Shown here piece after piece: positions 43,706 through 53,894 of a stretch of DNA of 64,000 nt. Both the position numbers and the translations under genes were made by a program. This stretch comes from Verrucomicrobiota bacterium (lineage in GTDB: Bacteria; Verrucomicrobiota; Verrucomicrobiia; Opitutales; Opitutaceae). The first letter of the stretch is position 1; every line of letters starts with the position of its first letter. The notes below the pieces were generated by a model. The model was not told where the DNA came from. It did not search any database and saw only the letters and a program-made list of their open reading frames with translations. The DNA lies in the NCBI GenBank assembly GCA_016222805.1, contig JACRQG010000041.1, positions 62,001-126,000 on the forward strand. Direction: 5' to 3'.

Positions 43706-46171
43706 TTACTTGCGGATCTGCCAGCCCGTGGTCTTGACGAGTTCGTCCTGCAGTCGCTGGAAGGCCGCATTGACCTCATCGTCGGTCAACGTCCGCGCCG
43801 GCGAACGATAGACCAGGCTGAAGGCCAGGCTCTTGCTCCCCTCCGGCACACCGGCTCCGCGGTAGACATCGAACAGCGCCACGTTCTCGACCGCAAAGGC
43901 ACCGGCCGTGGCCGTCCGGGCCGTCTGCGCCACGCGCCGCTGGACTTCGAGAGCCGGTCGATCCTCCGCCACCACGACCGCGAGGTCTCGCAGCGCCGCC
44001 GGAAACAGGCTGAAGTCCTTGAAGCGCGGCGGCACGGCCGCGGCGGGCAACTTCTCCGGCAGGATGGCGAAGATCCCGCCGAGCACCCGTCCCTCAATGC
44101 CGAGCGCCCGCACCATCGCGAGGTTGAGCAGCCCGAAGCGGGCCACCCACCCGCCCTCGATGCCGCCCACCGCGATCGCATGGCCCTCCTGCCAGCCAAA
44201 GTACGCACCGGAAGCCGGGGCCGCCGCCGCATTTGCCACCTCCACCCCCGCCAGCGCGGCCAGGGCGCACACGTGGTGCTTGGCGGTGTAGAAGTCCGGC
44301 GCCTCGCGGCGCCGCCACACCCGCTCCCCCACCGGCTCGGCAAGGAGAAAGGCCACGGCCGCACACTCCAGGATCTGCCCGTTGTGCTCCATGAACACCC
44401 GGCCGGACTCGCAGAGGCGCGCCGCTGCGACCCCGCGGCTCTGATTCAGCTTCAGCGTTTCCAGTAGCCCGGTGATCAACGTCGGCCGCAGGTGGGTCTG
44501 GTCCTCGACGAACGGGTTCGCCAGCGCCAACTCCTGCGCGGCGGCCTGCGACACCCAAGTCGCCACCTCTCGCGCCGGCCGCAGCGTGTAGGTCACGCAC
44601 TCGTGGAAATCGTGCCCCACCAGGTACTCGGTCACCCGGCGGTTGAAATTCACGACGGGATCGTCATCCGCCACCAACCCCGGGGCCTGCACGACGGCGG
44701 GAGGAATCCGCTCCGTGCCGTAAAGCCGCAAGACCTCCTCGACCAGGTCGATCGGCCGATCGAGGTCATCGCGCCAGCTCGGGATGCCGACCGTCCAGGC
44801 CGGGCCACGGGCGGGGTGTACGGTCGGTTCCTCGCGCGTAATCGTGAACTCGAGGGCCTCGAACGCCGCCCGCATCTCGGCCGCCGGGATGTCGAAGCCC
44901 AGCCGCTCGGTGATGTAATCGTGCGTGACCACGATTTCCCGCTGCCACGGCACGTCGCCGCCAAGGCGATACGCAGGCCCGGCCACGCGGCCACCGGCCG
45001 TCTCGAGGATGAGATCGATCGCCCGGTAGGCCGCCTCGAGGGTGCCATGCGGATCAACCCCGCGTTCGTAACGATACGAGGAGTCCGAACCGAGGCCGAG
45101 CTGGCGCGAGGTGCCGCGGATCGACTGCCGCCGGAAGATCGCGCACTCAAGCACGAGGTCGGTGGTGTCGTCCGCCACCCCGGAGTTCTCGCCACCCATG
45201 ATCCCGGCAATGACCACCGGGCGCTGGGCATCGGCGATCACGAGCATGCGGCCGTTCAGGGTGCGCTCCTTGCCGTCGAGGGTCGTGATCTTCTCCCCGT
45301 CCGCCGCCCGACGCACAATGATCTGGTTTCCCCCGAGCCGGCGGGCGTCGAAGGCGTGCAGGGGCTGGCCGGTCTCCAGCATCACGTAGTTGCCGACATC
45401 GACCACGTTGTTGATCGGGCGCAACCCGACGGCCTTCAGCCGCTCCTGCATCCAGGACGGGCTCGGTCCAATCTTCACGCCCGTGATGAGATGCGCCGTG
45501 TACAGGGGACAATCCTCGGGGCTGTCGACGCGGACGCCGGCCAACAATCCCGGCAACGCCGGCGCTTCGCTCAGGTCGCCCCGGAACTTCTCCTGCGGGT
45601 AAACCAGCGGCAGCTTGAACCAGGCCGCGAGTTCACGCGCGATCCCGAGGTGGCAGAGGCAGTCCGGACGGTTCGGCGTGATCTCCAGGTCAAAGACCGT
45701 GTCGCCAGGCGGCAGGGCCTCGTGGATCGGCGTGCCCAGCGCGGGCCGGCCCTCGAGCAGCAGCAGGCCGCTGTGCTCGCCCCCCATGCCGATTTCGTCC
45801 GGTGAGCACATCATGCCCTGGGACTCCTGCCCACGGATCTTCGAGAGCTTGATCGCGAAATTGCCGGGCAGCACCGCTCCCGGGAGCGCCACCAGCACGC
45901 GGTTGCCGGCGTCGCAGTTCGTCGCCCCGCAGACGATCGTCTTCACTCCGCCGGCGGGCCCGACATCGACCGTGCAGACCGAGAGCTTGTCGGCGTTGGG
46001 ATGGCGGGCGCGGGTGAGGATTTCGCCGACCACGACGTGCTCGAGCCGCGGGGCCGCCGTGCTCACCACCGCCTCGACCTCGAAGCCGAGGAACGTGATC
46101 GCGCGCGCGATCTCGTCGACGGAGGCGTCGAGCTGCACATAGTCGCGGAGCCAATTGAGAGAGATTTTCAC
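43706..46171 (-). CDS. pheT: Phenylalanyl-tRNA synthetase beta subunit
   Basis: 821 residues, starting with GTG at 46171. It opens with MKISLNWLRDYVQLD. The tRNA-binding EMAP domain (about 40-150) is followed by the B3/B4 editing region (MLETGQPLHAFDARRLGG), the B5 domain (ITERLGFDIPAAEMRAAFEAL), the inactive synthetase core and the C-terminal anticodon-binding FDX-ACB domain (RFKDFSLFPAALRDLAVVV... LTDDEVNAAFQRLQDEL). With pheS it forms the alpha2-beta2 enzyme. Confidence 0.96.
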   Translation of the reverse strand: MKISLNWLRDYVQLDASVDEIARAITFLGFEVEAVVSTAAPRLEHVVVGEILTRARHPNADKLSVCTVDVGPAGGVKTIVCGATNCDAGNRVLVALPGAVLPGNFAIKLSKIRGQESQGMMCSPDEIGMGGEHSGLLLLEGRPALGTPIHEALPPGDTVFDLEITPNRPDCLCHLGIARELAAWFKLPLVYPQEKFRGDLSEAPALPGLLAGVRVDSPEDCPLYTAHLITGVKIGPSPSWMQERLKAVGLRPINNVVDVGNYVMLETGQPLHAFDARRLGGNQIIVRRAADGEKITTLDGKERTLNGRMLVIADAQRPVVIAGIMGGENSGVADDTTDLVLECAIFRRQSIRGTSRQLGLGSDSSYRYERGVDPHGTLEAAYRAIDLILETAGGRVAGPAYRLGGDVPWQREIVVTHDYITERLGFDIPAAEMRAAFEALEFTITREEPTVHPARGPAWTVGIPSWRDDLDRPIDLVEEVLRLYGTERIPPAVVQAPGLVADDDPVVNFNRRVTEYLVGHDFHECVTYTLRPAREVATWVSQAAAQELALANPFVEDQTHLRPTLITGLLETLKLNQSRGVAAARLCESGRVFMEHNGQILECAAVAFLLAEPVGERVWRRREAPDFYTAKHHVCALAALAGVEVANAAAAPASGAYFGWQEGHAIAVGGIEGGWVARFGLLNLAMVRALGIEGRVLGGIFAILPEKLPAAAVPPRFKDFSLFPAALRDLAVVVAEDRPALEVQRRVAQTARTATAGAFAVENVALFDVYRGAGVPEGSKSLAFSLVYRSPARTLTDDEVNAAFQRLQDELVKTTGWQIRK

Positions 46172-46238
46172 GGGATTGGGTTCTTCGTTCCCTTGGTGGT
46201 CTTCTGTTGCTTCAGTTGCGCCCGATGCGTTGCGCCGG

Positions 46239-47282
46239 TCAGGCGAACTGCTTCAGGAAGCGCAGGTCGTTCTGGTAGAAGTAACGGATGTCATCGATCC
46301 CGTAGAGGAGCATCGCCAGGCGCTCGAGGCCCATGCCGAAGGCATAGCCCGTCCAGATCTCCGGATCGTACCCGACAGCCTCGAAGACCGAGGGATCCAC
46401 CATGCCGCAGCCGCCAATTTCGATCCAGGGCTTGTTCACCTTCGGCAGGTGGGACGCCGTCAGGTCCACCTCGAAACTCGGCTCGGTGTAGCCGAAGTAG
46501 TGCGGCCGGAAGCGCGTCTTGGTCTCGGGGCCGAGCAGCGAGGCGAAAATGTAGTCGAGCAGTGCCTTCAGGTCGCGGACCGTGACGTTGCGGTCGACAT
46601 AGAGGCATTCCAGCTGGTGGAAGTTCGCGCTGTGCGTGGCGTCGGTGGTGTCGCGGCGGTAGACGCGGCCCGGCGACACGATGCGAATCGGCGGCGGCCC
46701 CTTGAGCATCGTGCGAATCTGCACCGACGAAGTGTGGGTCCGCAGGAGGTACTTCTCCCCGGCGACCTTCTTCGAGATGTTGCCGAAGCGGGCGGTCGTC
46801 GGGAAATAGAATGTATCCTTTTCGTCGCGCGCCGGGTGGTCGATGGGGGTGTTGAGGGCGTCGAAGCAGTAATACTCGCTCTCCACCTCCGGGCCGTCGG
46901 CCACGGCGAACCCGACCTTGCGCAGGATCCGGCACATTTCCTCCCGGACCTGCGTGAGCGGGTGCCGCGTGCCGGGGCCGGCGTCAGTGGCGGGGAGGGA
47001 GGCGTCGACCGGGGGACCGAGCTGGGCCGCGAGCTCCGCATCGGCGATGCGCGCCAGGGCGGCGTCGAGCTGCGCCTGCAGCCGGCCCTTGGCCTCGTTG
47101 ATCAGCTTGCCCACGGCGGGCCGCTGTTCCTTCGGCACGGTGCCCATCTGTTTCATCAGCGCGGTCAGTTCGCCGTTCGGGCCGACGTAGCGGGCCTTGG
47201 CCGACTCGAAATCGGGACGGCTGGCAATCGCCGGCAATTCCGCGGCGGCCTTGGCCAGGAGGGCGGTGAGTTGGTCTTGCAT
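46239..47282 (-). CDS. pheS: Phenylalanyl-tRNA synthetase alpha subunit
   Basis: 347 residues from the ATG at 47282. The N-terminal coiled coil (to about 85) binds tRNA. The class II core follows, with HPLTQVREEMCRILRKVGFAVADGPEVESEYYCFDALN, THTSSVQIRTM, SPGRVYRRDTTDATHSANFHQLE (motif 2), FFGYTEPSFEVDL-type sequence and GYAFGMGLERLAMLLYGIDDIRYFYQNDLRFLKQF (motif 3). The longer frame upstream runs across a terminator and is not coding. It is 67 bp upstream of pheT. Confidence 0.96.
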   Translation of the reverse strand: MQDQLTALLAKAAAELPAIASRPDFESAKARYVGPNGELTALMKQMGTVPKEQRPAVGKLINEAKGRLQAQLDAALARIADAELAAQLGPPVDASLPATDAGPGTRHPLTQVREEMCRILRKVGFAVADGPEVESEYYCFDALNTPIDHPARDEKDTFYFPTTARFGNISKKVAGEKYLLRTHTSSVQIRTMLKGPPPIRIVSPGRVYRRDTTDATHSANFHQLECLYVDRNVTVRDLKALLDYIFASLLGPETKTRFRPHYFGYTEPSFEVDLTASHLPKVNKPWIEIGGCGMVDPSVFEAVGYDPEIWTGYAFGMGLERLAMLLYGIDDIRYFYQNDLRFLKQFA

Positions 47283-47382
47283 GGGAACCTGCGACAACTG
47301 GAAGGATGAGGGACGGGGGGACAGCCGGAAACTTCCTGCGGCGCGCGCCCCTGGTACGCTACACTCTTTTTGCGTCTCCGCC

Positions 47383-47422
47383 AAAAAAGAAGGACGGCAC
47401 CTCGGATTGCGAGGCCCGTCCT
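47383..47422 (-). terminator. Rho-independent terminator, possibly an attenuator of pheST
   Basis: On the minus strand a stem AGGACGG/CCGTCCT (47416-47422 with 47391-47397), extended by CCTCG/CGAGG inside, is followed by a T-run (complement of 47383-47390). It ends the rpmI-rplT transcript. Because it lies about 100 bp before pheS on the same strand it may instead regulate pheST, as in enteric bacteria. Confidence 0.75.
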
Positions 47423-47442
47423 CCTGAAACGGAAACAGGGAG

Positions 47443-47461
47443 GCGAGCCGACCCGGCTCGC
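47443..47461 (-). promoter_or_regulatory. 8-bp hairpin upstream of the terminator
   Basis: GCGAGCCG (47443-47450) and CGGCTCGC (47454-47461) form a perfect stem with a 3-base loop between the rplT stop and the terminator. It may be an RNA processing or stability structure, or one state of an attenuator. Confidence 0.4.
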
Positions 47462-47473
47462 GTTGGCACTGAC

Positions 47474-47857
47474 TCAGGCCTTGGGGGCGGCGGCCGCCTT
47501 GGCCTTCAACGCGTCCTGGGCTTGCTTGACCAGGGCGTTGAACGCCACCTCGTCGCGGATGGCGAGATCGCTCAGAACCTTGCGGTCGAGCGCGATGTTG
47601 GCGGCCTTGAGGCCCTCGATGAACCGGCTGTAGCTGATGCCGGCGTTGCGGCAGGCGGCGCTGACGCGGACGATCCAAAGGGCGCGGAAGTCACCCTTCT
47701 TCTTGCGACGATCACGGTAGGCGTACTGCCACGCGTGCTGGACGGCTTCCTTCGCGTAGCGAAAGAGCTTCGATTTGCTGCCGAAGTAGCCCTTGGCGTA
47801 CTTCAGCACTTTCTTGCGGCGCTTGCGCGACGCGGGACCATTGGTTGCACGAGCCAT
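47474..47857 (-). CDS. rplT: Ribosomal protein L20
   Basis: 127 residues. The basic N-terminus ARATNGPASRKRRKKVLKYAKGYFGSKSKLFRYAKEAVQHAWQYAYRDRR and the RNA-binding C-terminus (RNAGISYSRFIEGLKAANIALDRKVLSDLA) are diagnostic. It binds 23S rRNA early in 50S assembly. It carries an Ala/Lys tail of about 12 residues beyond the usual end. It follows rpmI by 95 bp. Confidence 0.97.
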   Translation of the reverse strand: MARATNGPASRKRRKKVLKYAKGYFGSKSKLFRYAKEAVQHAWQYAYRDRRKKKGDFRALWIVRVSAACRNAGISYSRFIEGLKAANIALDRKVLSDLAIRDEVAFNALVKQAQDALKAKAAAAPKA

Positions 47858-47952
47858 GTTTGGTTGTTCCTTTTTCGGTTGGTCGTCCGCAGGTCGGCTG
47901 GGAAATCACCCGCGGTCGAGTTTTCGGTGGATGCGCGTTGGCGACTAACGGG

Positions 47953-48147
47953 TTAGAGGCCGAACGGCAGGGCGCGCTTCAGCGCCTCGGCGTGGCCGTC
48001 TGCCACCAGCTTGTCCCGCGTCGCACGGCGCTTCTGCTTCGTGCTCTTCGAGCCAAGCAAGTGACGGAAGCCAGGCGTGCGGCGCACGAGCTTGCCCTTC
48101 GCGGTCAACTTGAACCGCTTGGCAATGGACTTCTTGGTCTTTTGCAT
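47953..48147 (-). CDS. rpmI: Ribosomal protein L35
   Basis: 64 residues, starting at the ATG at 48147 ([23 protein letters not shown]...). The [16 protein letters not shown] motif is typical of L35. It heads the rpmI-rplT unit. Unlike the common infC-rpmI-rplT order, infC is not next to it: the gene upstream is the divergent dnaE. Confidence 0.96.
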   Translation of the reverse strand: MQKTKKSIAKRFKLTAKGKLVRRTPGFRHLLGSKSTKQKRRATRDKLVADGHAEALKRALPFGL

Positions 48148-48198
48148 GGAGAGCGGTCGAACACAGAGAACCGCCCCACCCTTGGCAAGGATTTTGTC

Positions 48199-48213
48199 CG
48201 GGAAAACTTCCCG
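48199..48213. promoter_or_regulatory. CGGGAA-AAC-TTCCCG inverted repeat between rpmI and dnaE
   Basis: A perfect 6-bp inverted repeat with a 3-base loop lies in the 106-bp divergent gap, about 40 bp before the dnaE start. It could be an operator or leader hairpin. No protein is known to bind it. Confidence 0.25.
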
Positions 48214-48253
48214 TCTTGCTCCACCGCGGCCAGCGGCTTCCCTGAATCCTCCC

Positions 48254-51200
48254 GTGGCCACTGCCGACCCGAATTTCGTCCATCTCCACGTCCATAGCGA
48301 CTACAGCCTCCTCGATGGCTGCTGCCGGATCGACCGCCTGATGGAGCGCGCCGCCGAGCTGGGGATGAGCGCGATGGCCCTGACCGACCACGGCAACCTC
48401 TACGGGGCGATCGAGTTCTACAACCAGGCCAAGGCCAAGGGCATCAAGCCCCTCATCGGCTGCGAACTCTACCTCGTCGAATCGTCCCGGCTCGAGAAAC
48501 ACGGCCGCTCCGACGACGAGGGCAAGTCGATCTTCCACCTCGGCCTGCTCGCCCGCAACCTCACCGGCTACCAAAACCTCCTGAAGCTCGTCTCCGACGC
48601 GCACCTCAAGGGCTTCTATTACAAGCCGCGCACCGACTTCGAGACCCTGGCCCGGTATTCCGGCGGCCTGATCGGCTTCACCGGCTGCCTCGCCTCCCTC
48701 GTCCCGCAGCGCCTGCTCAACGGCAGTTACGAGGAGGCCCGCGAGGCCTGCGCCCGCTTCCTCGAGATCTTCGGCAAGGAAAACTATTTCGTCGAAATCC
48801 AGGATCACGGCATCCCGGAGCAGCGCCAGATCATCCCCGGCCTCCTCAAGCTCGCCGAGGAGTTCGGCCTGAAGGTGATCTGCACAAACGATGTCCACTA
48901 CGTGCGCGGCACCGACGCCGGCCCGCACGACGCGATGCTCTGCATCCAGACCGGCTCCAAGATCGAGGACGAGAAGCGAATGCGGTTCTCCGGGCAGGAG
49001 TTCTACCTCAAGTCGCGGGCCGAGATGGAGCGTCTCTTCGCCGAGGTGCCCGAGTCGGTGCTCAACACCCAGCTCGTCGCCGAAATGTGCGACCTCGCCA
49101 TCCCGTTCCCCAAGGGCAGCGAGCGCTACCCCAAGTATCCCCTGCCCCCGGAGGTGAAGACCGACCGTCCCGGCTACCTGCGGGAACTCTGCGTCACCGG
49201 CCTCCAGCGGCGCTACGGCTTTGATCCCGCCGGCATCGCCGCGCACCCCGCCGTCGCCGAACGCGTCGCGAAGATCACCCAGCTGCCCCCCGGCCAGAAA
49301 CCGCAGGCGCCCGACTATGGCGGCCTCACCCGCGAGGAGGAACTCGTCGTCCGGATGGAGTTCGAGCTGGCGATCATCAACGTCACGGGGTTCGTCGACT
49401 ACTTTCTCGTCGTCTGGGACTTCATCGCCTGGGCCAAGCAGCAGGGCGTGCCGGTCGGCCCCGGCCGCGGCTCCGGCGCCGGCTGCCTCGTGGCCTACCT
49501 GCTCGGCATCACCAACCTCGACCCGATCCGCTTCAAGCTCCTCTTCGAGCGCTTCCTCAACCCCGAGCGCGTCTCCCCGCCCGACTTCGACATCGACTTC
49601 TGCATGCGCCGGCGCGGCGAGGTGATCGACTACGTGCGCAAGGAATACGGCGAGCAGTGCGTGGCCAACATCATCACCTACGGCACGCTCGGCGCCAAGA
49701 TGGTCATCCGCGACGTCTCGCGCGTCCACAACCTGCCCTTCGCCGAGGCCGACCGCCTGGCCAAGATGATCCCCGACGAGCTCAACATCACGCTCGAGGA
49801 CTCGATCACGAAGAGCGCCGAGTTGCGCGACGAGGTGAACCGCAATCCGGTCGCCAAGCGGATCTTTGACCAGGCGCGGGTGCTCGAGGGCATGGTGCGC
49901 AACACCGGCAAGCACGCCGCCGGCATCATCATCACCGACCGGCCGCTCGACGAGTTTGTCCCCCTCACCCTGCAGGAGGGCGACGTCACCGTGCAGTTCG
50001 ACATGAACGCGGTGGGCAAGCTCGGCCTGCTGAAGATGGACTTCCTCGGCCTCAAGACCCTCACGGTGATCTCCGACGCCGTCGCCAACGTCCGCCGCAC
50101 GGTGCGGCCGGATTTCGACATCGAGGGCATTCCGTTCGACGATCCACGGACCTACTCGATCCTCAACGCGGGCAAGACGGTCGGCGTGTTCCAGCTGGAA
50201 TCCCCCGGCATGCAGAGCGCCTGCAAGCAGGTGGGCGTCTCCAACATCGACGACATCAACGCCATCTGCGCCCTCTACCGCCCGGGGCCGATGGCGTTCA
50301 TCCCCGACTACGCCCGCGGCAAGCGCAACCCCGCGAGCGTCGAGTATCCCCATCCCCTGCTCGAGCAGTCGCTGCAGGAGACCTACGGCATCATCGTCTA
50401 CCAGGAGCAGGTGATGGAATGCGCCAAGATTATCGCCGGCTACACCCTGGGCGGCGCCGACATGCTCCGCCGCGCCATGGGCAAGAAGGACGCGGAGGCG
50501 ATGGCCAAGGAGCGGATCAAGTTCGTCGAGGGCGCCAAGCGGGTGAACAACCTCGACGAGAAGAAGGCCAACGAGATCTTCGACCTGCTGAAGAAGTTCG
50601 CCGCCTACGGCTTCAACAAGTCCCACTCCGCGGCCTACGCGCTCGTCAGCTACCAGACGGCGTATCTGAAGGCCAACTACCCGGTGCAGTTCATGGCCGC
50701 CGTGCTCACCGCCGAGCTGGGCAACGCCGAGAAGGTGTCGCACTTCATCGCCGAGAGCGAGGCGATGGGCATCACCGTGCTCGGTCCCGACATCAACGAG
50801 TCGCGCGAGACCTTCACGCCGGTGGGTGACAAGATCCGCTTCGGCCTCGCCGGCATCAAGGGCGTCGGCGAGCTCGCCGCCCAGCAGATCATCGCGGAGC
50901 GCGAAAAGAACGGCCCCTTCGCCGATTTCGCCGACTTCGCGCGGCGGATCGACGGCCGCGCCATCAACAAGCGCGTGCTGGAGCACCTGGTGAAGACCGG
51001 GGCCTTCGACTTCAGCCACGCGCCGCGCAAGACGCTTTTCGACGGCATCGATGCCGCCCTCGCCGGCGCCGCCGCCCAGGCGCGCGACCGCGCCGCGGGC
51101 CAGCACAGTTTTCTCGACCTCCTCGCCGAGCCCGCCGCGCCTGCCCCCTCCCCGGCCCCACGGCTCGCCGGCGCCCCCGCCCCCGCGGCCGGGGCAGGCA

Positions 51201-51898
51201 CCGACTTCACCCCGGCGGAGCGGCTCGGGTTCGAGAAGGAACTGCTCGGGTTCTACGTCTCCGGCCACCCGCTCAACGCCTACGAGGGCCTCACCGAGGC
51301 CATCGACACGTTTTCCGTCGACGAACTCCTGTCCCAGTCCGACCGCACCGAGTTCCGGCTCTGCGGCATCAGCAGCAACCTGACCAAGAAGCTCTCGAAA
51401 AAGGACAACCGCCCGTGGGTGGCCTTCACCCTGGCCACGCGTCGCGCGTCGATCGGATTGAACATGTTCGCCGATGCCTACGCCGCCTACGGCACGGCCC
51501 TCGCCGAGAACGCCCTCGTCCTCGTGCAGGGCAACATCCTCGTCGGCCCGGAAGGCGCCCGCATCAACGTCAAGGAGTGTTACCCGCTCGATGCCCAGAC
51601 CGCCGGCCTCGTGCGCAAGGTGGTCTGGCTGCTGCATCCCGCGCATCCCGAGCTGCCCGCCTTTCTCCAGCAACTGCGCGACACCCTGAACCGCCAGGTT
51701 GGCGACACCCGGGTCGAGTTTGCCTTCCTCTTCGAAGACCGCGTCGCCCCGCTCGCCGAGGCCAGCACCGCGCTCACCTGGAAGATCAACGCCGCCTCCT
51801 TCCAGGCCCTTCGCTCCCACCCCGCCGTCGCCGGCGTCCAGGTCGAGACGCGGCGTCTCGAGCTCAAGGAAGACCGGCGCTGGAAAAAACGCTCGTGA
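48254..51898 (+). CDS. dnaE: DNA polymerase III alpha subunit
   Basis: 1214 residues. The replicative polymerase. The PHP domain opens the protein ([16 protein letters not shown]). The catalytic region contains [18 protein letters not shown] and PDFDIDFC (near residue 445), and YRPGPM and [23 protein letters not shown] lie in the finger and helix regions. A helix-hairpin-helix segment ([16 protein letters not shown]), beta-binding region and OB fold ([12 protein letters not shown]...) follow. Start: GTG at 48254 gives [13 protein letters not shown] directly before PHP; further upstream the frame overlaps rpmI antisense. No RBS is obvious. The stop overlaps the next gene (GTGA). Confidence 0.95.
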   Translation: MATADPNFVHLHVHSDYSLLDGCCRIDRLMERAAELGMSAMALTDHGNLYGAIEFYNQAKAKGIKPLIGCELYLVESSRLEKHGRSDDEGKSIFHLGLLARNLTGYQNLLKLVSDAHLKGFYYKPRTDFETLARYSGGLIGFTGCLASLVPQRLLNGSYEEAREACARFLEIFGKENYFVEIQDHGIPEQRQIIPGLLKLAEEFGLKVICTNDVHYVRGTDAGPHDAMLCIQTGSKIEDEKRMRFSGQEFYLKSRAEMERLFAEVPESVLNTQLVAEMCDLAIPFPKGSERYPKYPLPPEVKTDRPGYLRELCVTGLQRRYGFDPAGIAAHPAVAERVAKITQLPPGQKPQAPDYGGLTREEELVVRMEFELAIINVTGFVDYFLVVWDFIAWAKQQGVPVGPGRGSGAGCLVAYLLGITNLDPIRFKLLFERFLNPERVSPPDFDIDFCMRRRGEVIDYVRKEYGEQCVANIITYGTLGAKMVIRDVSRVHNLPFAEADRLAKMIPDELNITLEDSITKSAELRDEVNRNPVAKRIFDQARVLEGMVRNTGKHAAGIIITDRPLDEFVPLTLQEGDVTVQFDMNAVGKLGLLKMDFLGLKTLTVISDAVANVRRTVRPDFDIEGIPFDDPRTYSILNAGKTVGVFQLESPGMQSACKQVGVSNIDDINAICALYRPGPMAFIPDYARGKRNPASVEYPHPLLEQSLQETYGIIVYQEQVMECAKIIAGYTLGGADMLRRAMGKKDAEAMAKERIKFVEGAKRVNNLDEKKANEIFDLLKKFAAYGFNKSHSAAYALVSYQTAYLKANYPVQFMAAVLTAELGNAEKVSHFIAESEAMGITVLGPDINESRETFTPVGDKIRFGLAGIKGVGELAAQQIIAEREKNGPFADFADFARRIDGRAINKRVLEHLVKTGAFDFSHAPRKTLFDGIDAALAGAAAQARDRAAGQHSFLDLLAEPAAPAPSPAPRLAGAPAPAAGAGTDFTPAERLGFEKELLGFYVSGHPLNAYEGLTEAIDTFSVDELLSQSDRTEFRLCGISSNLTKKLSKKDNRPWVAFTLATRRASIGLNMFADAYAAYGTALAENALVLVQGNILVGPEGARINVKECYPLDAQTAGLVRKVVWLLHPAHPELPAFLQQLRDTLNRQVGDTRVEFAFLFEDRVAPLAEASTALTWKINAASFQALRSHPAVAGVQVETRRLELKEDRRWKKRS

Positions 51899-53007
51899 AT
51901 CCCGAACCCTCCATTCTCCACCACGCCGCGCGCGTCCTCGCCACTCTCACCCCGGAACTGCCGGCCGACGCCGCCCTGCGCCGGTACCTGGCCGGGGCGC
52001 GGCGCCTCCGCGCCGGCGAGAAGCGGGCCATCAGCCGCGTCGTCTTCATGTTCTTCCGCTGGCGCGAGTGGCTCGAGGCGAAGCAGCCCATCGCCCGGCA
52101 ACTCGAACAGGCCGCCGCGCTCCAGACGCGTTTCGAGACGGGCCCCGCCGCGGTGAAGCCCGAGGCCCTCGCCGCCCGGGCGGTGCCGGCGTGGCTGCGC
52201 GAGGAAATGGAACTCCCGCCCGACTATCTCCGGCAGCTGCAGCAGGAGCCGCCGCTCTGGATCCGGGCCCGGCCCGGCACCGCCGAGAAGCTGGCCCGCG
52301 AACTCGGACACTGCACCACGACGCCCCGCGCCCCCGACGCCCTGCTCTACCGCGGAACCCAGGACTTGTTTCTCACGCCGGCCTTTCACGGGGGCGCGTT
52401 TGAAATCCAGGATCTCTCCTCCCAACTCGTGGCCCTGGCCTGCGCTCCCCGCGCCGGCGAAGTCTGGTGGGACGCCTGCGCCGGCGAGGGCGGCAAGTTG
52501 CTCCACCTCGGTGACCTCATGGGTAACAAGGGCCTGATCTGGGGCACCGACCGGAGCGAGCGCCGCCTGCTGGTGCTGCGCCGTCGCGCCGCGCGCGCCC
52601 AGCTCTTCAACTTCCGTACCGCCTCCTGGGACGGCGGCGCCCGGCTGCCCACCAAGACAAAGTTCGACGGCGTCCTGCTCGACGCCCCCTGCAGCGGCGT
52701 CGGCACGTGGCAGCGCAATCCGCATGCCCGCTGGACCACCACTCCGGCCGACGTGGCCGAACTCGCGACGCTCCAGCGCTCCCTGCTCGAACACGTCGCC
52801 GCCGCGGTCAAGCCCGGCGGCCGCCTCGTCTACGCCGTCTGCACGCTCACGCGCTCCGAGACGACCGCGGTCGCCGACGCCTTCCAGGCCGCCCATCCGG
52901 AGTATGCCCCGCTGGCCCTGTTTGGCACCGAACCGCGGGTCACCCTCTGGCCGCAGGAGCTCAACGCCAACGGCATGTTCCTCGCCGCGTGGACCCGGGC
53001 AAGATAA
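51895..53007 (+). CDS. RsmB/NOP family rRNA cytosine-C5 methyltransferase
   Basis: 370 residues. GTG start at 51895 overlaps the dnaE stop as GTGA. A helical N-terminal part (about 1-130) is followed by an AdoMet fold: [16 protein letters not shown] (motif I), [38 protein letters not shown] with catalytic Cys and [11 protein letters not shown] with the second Cys of RCMT enzymes. Substrate is most likely 16S or 23S rRNA, but the exact base is unknown. It is fused to the dnaE transcript by overlap, an unusual partner for a replicative polymerase. Confidence 0.88.
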   Translation: MNPEPSILHHAARVLATLTPELPADAALRRYLAGARRLRAGEKRAISRVVFMFFRWREWLEAKQPIARQLEQAAALQTRFETGPAAVKPEALAARAVPAWLREEMELPPDYLRQLQQEPPLWIRARPGTAEKLARELGHCTTTPRAPDALLYRGTQDLFLTPAFHGGAFEIQDLSSQLVALACAPRAGEVWWDACAGEGGKLLHLGDLMGNKGLIWGTDRSERRLLVLRRRAARAQLFNFRTASWDGGARLPTKTKFDGVLLDAPCSGVGTWQRNPHARWTTTPADVAELATLQRSLLEHVAAAVKPGGRLVYAVCTLTRSETTAVADAFQAAHPEYAPLALFGTEPRVTLWPQELNANGMFLAAWTRAR

Positions 53008-53837
53008 CCGCCGCCACCGTCCGGGCCGACTTCAACGACCTCGCGGCGGTTCTTCACTACACGCGCGCCGCACATGACCTCGGCCTCTGGGCCTCGGAAC
53101 GCGCGCTGATCGAGCGTTTCTTTCCCGATCACCACGCGCCGCTGCTGGAAGCGGGTTGTGGCGCGGGCCGCGTGACCCTCGGGCTCTGGGCCCTCGGGTA
53201 CCGCCACCTGACCGCCTTCGATTTCGCCGAGGAACTCGTCGACCAGGCGCGCAGCCTCGCGCTCGAACGCCGGGCCGGGGCGATCCGCTTCTTTCACGCC
53301 GACGCCACCGACCTCCGCCACGCCCGCCTCGTCGATCCGCCTCTTCCCGCGCAGGGCGAACCGGACGCTTTTCATGTGTTTCGCGAAGAGGCCTTTGGCG
53401 GCGCCCTGTTCATGTTCAACGGGCTGATGCAGATTCCGGGCCGGGGCAACCGCCGCGCCGCGCTGGGTGAACTGCACCGGATGTGCCGTCCTGGCGCTCC
53501 GTTGCTCTTTACCACCCACGACCGGGATTCCTCGCCGACGGAGCGCGCCCTGTGGCGACTCGAGACCCGGCGCTGGATCCGCGGGGAACAGGATCCCCGC
53601 CTCGTGGAATTCGGCGACCGCTATTTTACCGACGAGGCGGGCCGCACCTTCATGCACCTGCCCGATCGGCGCGAAGTGCTCGAGGACCTCGTCGCAACGG
53701 GCTGGAACCACGCCTTCGACGCCATGCGCGCCGAGGTCGCCCGCGAACACCACGCCGTGCGGGAGTTTTCCGACGAATGTCGCTTCTGGGCCGCGACGCG
53801 CGGCCTCACCGTCGCTCCCGAAAATGTAACCCCATAG
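52989..53837 (+). CDS. Class I SAM-dependent methyltransferase of unknown substrate
   Basis: 282 residues from GTG at 52989, overlapping the preceding gene by 19 bp. AdoMet motif I is LLEAGCGAGRVTLGLW (about 52-67), with acidic loop FDFAEELVDQA and motif around IRFFHADATDL. LHRMCRPGAPLLFTTHDRDS is the post-motif strand. The C-terminal part (RRWIRGEQDPRLVEFGDRYFTDEAGRTFMHL) is not recognisable. It acts on an unknown small molecule or protein. The gene ends inside a 9-bp inverted repeat. Confidence 0.75.
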   Translation: MDPGKITAATVRADFNDLAAVLHYTRAAHDLGLWASERALIERFFPDHHAPLLEAGCGAGRVTLGLWALGYRHLTAFDFAEELVDQARSLALERRAGAIRFFHADATDLRHARLVDPPLPAQGEPDAFHVFREEAFGGALFMFNGLMQIPGRGNRRAALGELHRMCRPGAPLLFTTHDRDSSPTERALWRLETRRWIRGEQDPRLVEFGDRYFTDEAGRTFMHLPDRREVLEDLVATGWNHAFDAMRAEVAREHHAVREFSDECRFWAATRGLTVAPENVTP

Positions 53838-53845
53838 GTTACATT
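53823..53845. repeat. Perfect 9-bp inverted repeat overlapping a stop codon
   Basis: AATGTAACC (53823-53831) and GGTTACATT (53837-53845) flank CCATA. The methyltransferase stop codon (53835-53837) lies at the loop edge. It is A/T-rich against a GC-rich background. There is no T-run, so it is either a weak terminator for the convergent genes or a short binding/mobile-element site. Confidence 0.5.
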
Positions 53846-53894
53846 CCCGGACGGCGACCTCTGGTGGATACAGCCGCGCTGCGAGGCCGCGGGG

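Noticed and set aside
47945-51820. 1291-residue open frame antisense to dnaE
   Set aside because: It lies wholly opposite dnaE, has no domain logic and consists of Leu/Glu/Asp/His-rich sequence expected from the complement of a high-GC gene.
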